From NCBI GenBank assembly GCA_964637875.1, contig CAZWXK010000044.1, positions 1-21,512 of the forward strand: a stretch of 21,512 nt of DNA, written 5' to 3'. The notes beneath the pieces were generated by a model. The model was not told the DNA's origin, did no database searches, and was given only the letters and a program-made list of their open reading frames with translations. Below are positions 15,849-21,512 of this stretch, piece by piece. Numbering within the stretch: position 1 is the stretch's first letter; each line of letters begins with the position of its first letter. Source of the DNA: UBA5972 sp964637875 (lineage in GTDB: Bacteria; Pseudomonadota; Alphaproteobacteria; Rhodobacterales; Rhodobacteraceae). Made by a program: the position numbers and the translations under genes.

Positions 15849-16649
15849 TCACGCAATTCCCATTTCCGCAAGCTTGACCTCGATCCGGGCAACATCCTCG
15901 GGGTTGTTCAGTTCCCAGAAGCTGCGGCCCCGGCCCTGAACCTCGACACACAACACGGGCACGCCGTTTTCCATGAATCTGAGCTGTTCCAGCCCTTCCT
16001 GTGCCTCAAGCCGCCCTGTTGGCCATTCTCGATAGCGCGCAAGCGCCCGAGGGCGATACGCATATACGCCGACATGGTGAAAGACGGGGATGATCTCGTC
16101 CGGGCCGGGCAGGCGCGCGACATGGGGAATGACCTCTTTCGAAAAATACATGGCGTGATGGTGGCGGTCGAAAACGGCCGTGGTGCCCCCGACGCGGCCC
16201 TGGCGCCGGTCCTCGAGAAAGCTGTTCAAGGCATGCAGATCACAGCGCAACACCGGGGTTGCAACCTGGGCCGCATCGTCGGCGCGCAGGGCGGCGACCA
16301 GATCCTCGACAAACCAGCTGGGTGTCAGCGGCGCGTCACCCTGCAGATTGACGACGATATCAAATTCCCCGCCAAGGCGTTCCACCGCGTCGGCACAGCG
16401 TTCGGTCCCGTTCCTGCAATCCTTGGACGTCATGACAACTTCGGCTCCGAACCCATTGGCTTCGCTGGAAATTCTGTCGTCGTCTGTTGCCACAACCACG
16501 CGCGCGATCCCCTTTGCCGCACAGGCGGCCTCCCAGCTGCGGTGGATAAGGGTCTTGACCCGCCCGCCGGCGCCGCGCAGGCCGACCAGGGGCTTGCCCG
16601 GATAGCGGGTCGAGGCAAAGCGCGCCGGAATGACGATCAGCACCGACAT
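15849..16649 (-). CDS. kdsB: KdsB-like CMP-sugar synthetase (3-deoxy-manno-octulosonate cytidylyltransferase family)
   Basis: Product of 266 aa, slightly longer than E. coli KdsB (248 aa). The family activates Kdo as CMP-Kdo for LPS or capsule linkers. Typical features are IPARFASTRYPGKPL (7-21), VVVATDDDRI, NGTER, NLQGD (101-105), HHVGVYAYR and LEQLRFMENG. Two places differ from the canonical enzyme as I remember it. QGDEP is QGDAP here, and the metal-binding VDTPEDL near the C-terminus is replaced by LNNPEDV. It may therefore use a related ulosonic acid or be a capsule-specific copy. It lies 6 bases downstream of cysQ. The symbol is given by family, not as proof of substrate. Confidence 0.78.
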   Translation of the reverse strand: MSVLIVIPARFASTRYPGKPLVGLRGAGGRVKTLIHRSWEAACAAKGIARVVVATDDDRISSEANGFGAEVVMTSKDCRNGTERCADAVERLGGEFDIVVNLQGDAPLTPSWFVEDLVAALRADDAAQVATPVLRCDLHALNSFLEDRRQGRVGGTTAVFDRHHHAMYFSKEVIPHVARLPGPDEIIPVFHHVGVYAYRPRALARYREWPTGRLEAQEGLEQLRFMENGVPVLCVEVQGRGRSFWELNNPEDVARIEVKLAEMGIA

Positions 16650-16655
16650 CGCCCC

Positions 16656-17453
16656 TCAGCCCTGGATGAGCCCGACGCCCGGCGCGTGGGCGATGAAGAA
16701 CGGGTTTTCATAGCCCGGCTTGCCATAGGTCAGCGGCATATGGTTATCAAGGCGCACGACCCGCCCCCCTGCCCCGCGCAGGACCGCGTGCCCGGCCGCC
16801 GTATCCCATTCCATCGTGCGGCCCAGACGGGGGTAGAGGTCGGCCTCGCCGGTGGCAACAAGGCAGAATTTGAGCGACGATCCCGCGCTGCGGCTGTCGG
16901 CCACCTTGTAGCGCGCAATATAGTCGTCGGTCGCCTGGTCGCGATGGGATTTCGAGGCCACGACAACCAGCGCGTCATTGTCGGGCCGTGAAACATGAAC
17001 AGGATGTGTCGGCCCCGGCGCATCAAGCGCGAATTCGCCCTCCTCCTCGACCGAGCGGCCCTGGGCATCGGTATAGAAAAGACGGCCCCTGGCCGGGGCA
17101 TAAACAACGCCGCGGATGGGCGTGCCGTCCTGAACATAGGCGATGTTGACGGTAAAATCGCCGCGACGGTGGATGAACTCCTTGGTTCCGTCCAGGGGGT
17201 CGACGATCAGAAAGTTGCGCGCGCTCTGGCCATGGGTTGCGGACTGCTCCTCGGTCACCAGCAGGATATCGGGGAAAGCGGCGCGCAGCCCGGCCGCGAT
17301 CACCGCATCGGCGGCCTCGTCGGCGGCTGTCACCGGACTGTCGTCGGATTTGGCGCGGACATCGAAATCGTCGCGGCCGTATACCTCCATGATCCGCGCC
17401 CCCCCCTCCAGGGCGAGACGGCGCAGAACATGCATCAAGCGGTCGTGGTCCAA
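16656..17453 (-). CDS. cysQ: 3'(2'),5'-bisphosphate nucleotidase CysQ
   Basis: Product of 265 aa from TTG at 17453. I preferred this over the ATG at 17435 because GGGAG lies 7 bases before the TTG and nothing similar precedes the ATG. The inositol-monophosphatase fold is clear: SPVTAADEAAD (39-49), TEEQ (67-70) and the metal-binding DPLDGTKEF (85-93), then WDTAAGHAV (216-224). CysQ converts PAP, the by-product of sulfotransfer from PAPS, to AMP. That fits the sulfotransferase at the other end of the same minus-strand cluster. An open frame continues upstream through the assembly gap, but it is an artefact of the unknown bases. kdsB follows after 6 bases. Confidence 0.93.
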   Translation of the reverse strand: MDHDRLMHVLRRLALEGGARIMEVYGRDDFDVRAKSDDSPVTAADEAADAVIAAGLRAAFPDILLVTEEQSATHGQSARNFLIVDPLDGTKEFIHRRGDFTVNIAYVQDGTPIRGVVYAPARGRLFYTDAQGRSVEEEGEFALDAPGPTHPVHVSRPDNDALVVVASKSHRDQATDDYIARYKVADSRSAGSSLKFCLVATGEADLYPRLGRTMEWDTAAGHAVLRGAGGRVVRLDNHMPLTYGKPGYENPFFIAHAPGVGLIQG

Positions 17454-17523
17454 ACGAGGGCTCCCTTTCTTGTCATTTTCGGCAATTCGTCCGAATTCTT
17501 GATAAAACAGGCTGTGCCTCTTA

Positions 17524-17536
17524 TGATCCGGGATCA
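17524..17536. promoter_or_regulatory. 13-bp palindrome TGATCC-G-GGATCA upstream of cysQ
   Basis: Two perfect 6-base arms flank a single G. The site lies about 70 bases before the cysQ start, in the region between divergent cysQ and the KpsM-like gene. Position and symmetry suit a dimeric regulator. I do not recognise the motif. Confidence 0.35.
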
Positions 17537-17555
17537 AGCGAACGGCAAGGTTTCC

Positions 17556-17568
17556 CACGCATAAAATG
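17556..17568 (+). repeat. Left copy of the 13-base sequence flanking the gap
   Basis: CACGCATAAAATG is the last sequence before the run of N. The identical 13 bases open the sequence after it, at 17669-17681. Identical contig ends usually mean an overlap the assembler did not merge. Confidence 0.8.
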
Positions 17569-17668
17569 NNNNNNNNNNNNNNNNNNNNNNNNNNNNNNNN
17601 NNNNNNNNNNNNNNNNNNNNNNNNNNNNNNNNNNNNNNNNNNNNNNNNNNNNNNNNNNNNNNNNNNNN
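17569..17668. other. Assembly gap (100 N)
   Basis: Exactly 100 unknown bases, the conventional placeholder for a gap of unknown size. True length, content and even adjacency of the two sides are not established by the sequence. Both flanks carry the same 13 bases. The gap lies in the divergent region between cysQ and the KpsM-like permease, so promoters or genes may be hidden here. Confidence 0.99.
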
Positions 17669-17681
17669 CACGCATAAAATG
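17669..17681 (+). repeat. Right copy of the 13-base sequence flanking the gap
   Basis: CACGCATAAAATG, identical to 17556-17568. Its ATG (17679) is in frame with the permease but is not the likely start. Confidence 0.8.
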
Positions 17682-17717
17682 TACAGGGGCCGGGGCCGGG
17701 CTGGGCAGGCAGGAACA

Positions 17718-18539
17718 ATGCTGCAATACGAAAACGGCAATCAGGGCGTCTGGGCGGCATATCGCTTTTTCGATCTGCTGTTCCATTCGACGGTGCGCGT
17801 GGTGCGCAAGACCGGCAGCAGCCCGATTGCAAGCCTGGCATCGAACATCTTTCAGTCGGTGCTGTACATCATGGTGTTTTATATCCTGTTCGGGGTATTG
17901 GGGCGCCGCGCGGCACCGATCCGCGGGGATTTCCTGATATTCCTGATGTCCGGGATTTTCCTGTTCATCACCCATGTGAAAACGGTGGGGGCCGTTGTCT
18001 CGTCCGAGGGGCCGGGCTCGCCCATCATGAAACACGCACCGATGACAACCTTTGTGGCCATCGCGTCCTCGGCGATCGCCACGCTTTACCTGCAGCTGCT
18101 TTCAATGGTGGTCATCCTGTTCATCACCCATGTGGCGATCAACCCGGTGGAGATCGACCAGCCTGGATTGTTCTTTCTGGCCTTTCTGATGGCCTGGTTC
18201 AGCGGCGTGGCAGTCGGGTTGATCTTTCTGGCGATCAAGCCCTTTTCGCCTGGCTTTTCGCGCGTGGGGGCGATGATCTATTCCCGTGCGAACGTGGTGG
18301 CCAGTGGCAAGATGTTCGCGGCCAACATGCTGCCCTCGTCCATCTTGCCGTTCTTTGCCTGGAATCCGCTGTTTCACACCATCGACCAGGCGCGGGGGGC
18401 CGCATTCATCAATTACACGCCTCATGTGACCTCGATGATGTATCCGGTCTATTTCAGCCTTACCGTCCTGATTCTGGGCATGATGGGCGAATTCTATGCA
18501 CGCAAATATGCGTCGATCAGCTGGTACAGTCGACGCTAG
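17718..18539 (+). CDS. Polysaccharide-export ABC transporter permease (KpsM-like, ABC-2 type)
   Basis: Product of 273 aa. I chose the ATG at 17718, with AGGA just upstream, over the in-frame ATG at 17679 inside the gap-flanking repeat. Hydrophobic segments lie at about 43-61, 72-86, 111-138, 151-173, 200-213 and 240-259, matching six-helix ABC-2 permeases. Conserved parts are GDFLIFLMSGIFLF, EGPGSPIMKHAPM, NPLFHTIDQARGAAFINY and GMMGEFYARKYASISW, which I associate with the KpsM-like permeases of Rhodobacteraceae. It should export a capsule or O-glycan precursor with a KpsT-type ATPase, but no such ATPase is in the window. The SH3b gene begins 25 bases after it. Confidence 0.85.
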   Translation: MLQYENGNQGVWAAYRFFDLLFHSTVRVVRKTGSSPIASLASNIFQSVLYIMVFYILFGVLGRRAAPIRGDFLIFLMSGIFLFITHVKTVGAVVSSEGPGSPIMKHAPMTTFVAIASSAIATLYLQLLSMVVILFITHVAINPVEIDQPGLFFLAFLMAWFSGVAVGLIFLAIKPFSPGFSRVGAMIYSRANVVASGKMFAANMLPSSILPFFAWNPLFHTIDQARGAAFINYTPHVTSMMYPVYFSLTVLILGMMGEFYARKYASISWYSRR

Positions 18540-18564
18540 TTCACTCCGACATCTGGAGAAAAAC

Positions 18565-19203
18565 ATGTTGATCAAGCGTCTTTTTCCGTTTCTGGCGTTT
18601 GTTTTCCTGGCCCTGCCGGCACTGGCCCCTCCGGCACTGGGCGCACCTGAACTCGGCCTTGGCCTGCCTGCCCTGTTCGATGTTACCGGCGTTGCGCCGA
18701 ACGACCGGCTGAATATCCGGCGCGCGCCTGCCGCCGGGTCGGAAAGGATCGGCGCCTATGCCCCCGACCGGCAGGGGATCGAGATCATTGCCCTTTCCGA
18801 CAACGGCCGTTGGGGCGAAGTTGTCACAGACGGCAAAAACGGATGGGTGTCGATGCGTTTCCTGCGTCTGCGCAAGGACAGTTTTGCAACCTTCCCGAAA
18901 TATCTGTCCTGTTTCGGAACCGAGCCGTTCTGGTCGATGATCATCACGGACGAATCCGCCCGTTTCGAGCGGATGGGGCAGGCCCCTGTCGCCTGGCGTA
19001 TTCCCTGGTGGACGGGCTCGGCCAACAACGCCTATGGCAGCTTTGCGATCTCGCTGGTTGGGGATAGCGACGGCCGGCTGGGCATTCTTTCACGGCAGCG
19101 ATGCATCGACGGGATGGTCGATGCCAGTTTCGGCTGGACCCTGTTCCTGGTTCAGCAAGGCCAGGGGCTGTTGACCGGCTGTTGCACGATGCAGAAGGGC
19201 TAG
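18565..19203 (+). CDS. Secreted SH3b-COG3650 protein of unknown function
   Basis: Product of 212 aa. The ATG at 18565 follows GGAG by 7 bases and begins a signal peptide (about 1-27: LIKRLFPFLAFVFLALPALAP, ending ALG-A). An SH3b domain covers about 38-103 (FDVTGVAPNDRLNIRRAP, GRWGEVV, NGWVSMRFL). Residues 107-212 match the COG3650 type, with the hallmark YLSCFGTEPFWS (113-124) and further Cys in SRQRC and a CC pair near the C-terminus. SH3b suggests binding to peptidoglycan in the periplasm. The role of the COG3650 part is not known to me. Its TAG stop shares the palindrome CTAG with the stop of convergent alkB. Confidence 0.8.
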   Translation: MLIKRLFPFLAFVFLALPALAPPALGAPELGLGLPALFDVTGVAPNDRLNIRRAPAAGSERIGAYAPDRQGIEIIALSDNGRWGEVVTDGKNGWVSMRFLRLRKDSFATFPKYLSCFGTEPFWSMIITDESARFERMGQAPVAWRIPWWTGSANNAYGSFAISLVGDSDGRLGILSRQRCIDGMVDASFGWTLFLVQQGQGLLTGCCTMQKG

Positions 19204-19832
19204 GCGCCAGCCACGCGCAGGGTCAGGTTTATCCGTCCGCCACCATCGAGCAGGCGCGAACTGCCGAAACGGATGCGGTCGACCCCGTGATGGGCCAGTC
19301 GCGCCGACCCGCCGATCACCACCACATCGCCGGATTTCAACCAGATCGATTCCGTTCTGCCCCCGCGCGTGACATTGCCCATCCTGAACAGCGCCTCGTC
19401 CCCCAACGAGACCGACAGGACCGGATAGCTGAAATCGGCCTCGTCCCTGTCCTGGTGCATCCCCATGCGGGCGCCCTCGTCATAGAAATTGATCAGGCAC
19501 GAGTCGGGCAGCCCCAGATCGGGAAACAGACGGCGCCACAGCGCGATCAGGGGTGCGGGAATGGGTGGCCACGGCGCGCCGGACGGGTGCCGACGGGCGT
19601 AACGATAGCCGCGCCGGTCGGAAAACCAGCCCGCCCGCCCGGCCGAGGTCATCCGTACCGACATCTTGCGCCCGCCGGGGGTTTCCGGCCGGAACGGTGG
19701 CGCCAGGGCGCTGATCGACGCGACCTCGCGCAGCAGGGCGCATTGCGCATCCCTGTCCAGCAGGCCCTGATAAATGCGAAAGCCCCTGATCACCAGCGGT
19801 TGCGCCACCCCGTCATTCGCCCGTACCGTCAT
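19200..19832 (-). CDS. alkB: AlkB-family 2-oxoglutarate/Fe(II) dioxygenase (alkylated DNA/RNA repair)
   Basis: Product of 210 aa, near the E. coli AlkB length (216). It removes methyl groups such as 1-methyladenine and 3-methylcytosine from nucleic acid. Iron ligands are His126 and Asp128 (MHQDRDE) and His182 (ARLAHHG). The 2-oxoglutarate-binding arginines are Arg200 and Arg206 in RINLTLR. CLINFYDEGARMGMHQD and SGDVVVIGGSARL are family hallmarks. All catalytic residues are present. It is transcribed away from dnaK, and its last codon overlaps the SH3b gene by 4 bases. AGGG lies about 8 bases before the ATG. Confidence 0.95.
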   Translation of the reverse strand: MTVRANDGVAQPLVIRGFRIYQGLLDRDAQCALLREVASISALAPPFRPETPGGRKMSVRMTSAGRAGWFSDRRGYRYARRHPSGAPWPPIPAPLIALWRRLFPDLGLPDSCLINFYDEGARMGMHQDRDEADFSYPVLSVSLGDEALFRMGNVTRGGRTESIWLKSGDVVVIGGSARLAHHGVDRIRFGSSRLLDGGGRINLTLRVAGA

Positions 19833-19881
19833 GCTGAAAACCCTAGCATTTTTCCCGTTTTAGGTAAAATCTGGCCCGTTG

Positions 19882-19910
19882 TTGCGGAATTGCCGCGCAA
19901 AGGCACCTTT
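19882..19910. promoter_or_regulatory. Inverted repeats between alkB and dnaK
   Basis: TTGCGG (19882-19887) pairs with CCGCGCAA (19893-19900) except for one extra G. AAAGG-CA-CCTTT (19899-19910) follows directly. GCACCT also occurs twice, at 19903-19908 and 19913-19918, one helical turn apart. The site lies between the divergent alkB and dnaK starts and just upstream of the dnaK promoter, so it could serve either gene. Confidence 0.35.
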
Positions 19911-19925
19911 TTGCACCTGTCGCCG

Positions 19926-19957
19926 GTTGCAGCCGAAATTCGGCGAACCTATATACG
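19926..19957 (+). promoter_or_regulatory. RpoH (sigma-32)-type promoter of dnaK
   Basis: CCTATATACG at 19948-19957 fits the alphaproteobacterial heat-shock -10 pattern CYTATNTNNG at every fixed position. GTTG at 19926-19929 lies 18 bases upstream, against the expected CTTG with 17-18 spacing. Read as sigma-70 it is TTGCAG, 17 bases, TATATA. It is about 107 bases before the dnaK start. The spacer contains a perfect palindrome, GCCGAA-A-TTCGGC (19932-19944), which could be an operator. Confidence 0.65.
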
Positions 19958-19975
19958 GCTGGAATGATGGTCGGG

Positions 19976-20030
19976 TCCGATCAGGTCTGGCCATTGGGAT
20001 CGGATGGCAGGGGCCGCGGACGGACCTGCC
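19976..20030 (+). other. Two stem-loops in the dnaK leader
   Basis: TCCGATC (19976-19982) pairs with GATCGGA (19998-20004) around a 15-base loop. GGCAGG (20006-20011) pairs with CCTGCC (20025-20030) around a 13-base loop. Both would lie in the 5' leader if transcription begins near 19962. The ribosome binding site (AGGAAAGGA, 20048-20056) is outside both stems, so a role in mRNA stability is more likely than simple masking of translation. Confidence 0.45.
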
Positions 20031-20064
20031 GTCAAACAATCGCCGCTAGGAAAGGACTTTAGGA

Positions 20065-21512
<1,448 letters not shown>

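Noticed and set aside
17556..17681. Target-site duplication of a hidden insertion sequence
   Set aside because: Possible, but no transposase remnant or terminal inverted repeat is visible on either side, and 13 identical bases at contig ends are better explained by an unmerged overlap.
17679..17717. Upstream ATG for the permease within the gap-flanking repeat
   Set aside because: The extra 13 residues are Gly/Arg-rich and not typical of the family; the ATG at 17718 has AGGA at correct spacing.
17454..18035. Extension of the cysQ frame through the gap into the permease region
   Set aside because: The frame stays open only because unknown bases contain no stop; the real N-terminus matches family starts at 17453 or 17435.
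19901..19915. Sigma-54-like promoter (GGCAC, T-run, TTGCA) upstream of dnaK
   Set aside because: Only 9 bases lie between the GG and GC elements, where sigma-54 needs 10. The RpoH-type promoter just downstream explains dnaK better.

Overview
The window is GC-rich alphaproteobacterial chromosome, most likely from the Rhodobacteraceae/Paracoccaceae. This rests on protein content and gene order only: an NrnC-type short 'RNase D', the order kdsD-lptC-lptA-lptB-rpoN-hpf-ptsN, a DUF5928 glycosyltransferase, a NodH-like sulfotransferase, and a dnaK promoter resembling the alphaproteobacterial RpoH consensus. It is a draft assembly: a 100-N gap lies at 17569-17668, and its two flanks carry the same 13 bases.

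Left part (1-8500, plus strand). A membrane hybrid-less sensor histidine kinase with a CHASE-like sensor stands alone. It is followed by a tightly packed envelope and stress block: nrnC (nanoRNase), kdsD (arabinose-5-phosphate isomerase, first step to Kdo), lptC, lptA and lptB (LPS transport to the outer membrane), rpoN (sigma-54), hpf (long ribosome hibernation factor) and ptsN (EIIA-Ntr). kdsD/lptC abut, lptA/lptB overlap by 1 nt, and kdsC is not between kdsD and lptC. hpf has its own leader, which holds four ATTCCCG-type repeats.

Middle part (8501-17453, minus strand). This is a surface-glycan cluster. Read in transcription order it is cysQ, kdsB-like cytidylyltransferase, galU, galE, two tandem paralogous DxD glycosyltransferases, a GT14/DUF5928 glycosyltransferase, and a two-part NodH/Stf0-type sulfotransferase. 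Together these could supply CMP-Kdo (or a related sugar), UDP-Glc and UDP-Gal, assemble a glycan, sulfate it using PAPS, and remove the inhibitory by-product PAP through CysQ. I read this as a candidate sulfated capsule or exopolysaccharide system. That is inference from gene content.

Right part (17554-21512). Past the assembly gap come a KpsM-like polysaccharide ABC permease (plus strand, no ATPase partner visible), a secreted SH3b-COG3650 protein, a convergent alkB gene whose stop codon shares CTAG with it, and the first three quarters of dnaK. The dnaK upstream region has a recognisable heat-shock-type promoter, several inverted repeats and two leader stem-loops.

I saw no tRNA, rRNA, CRISPR array, insertion sequence or phage gene. 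No stretch without a gene exceeds 300 bases; the largest are 1-261, 17454-17717 (mostly gap) and 19833-20064, described below.
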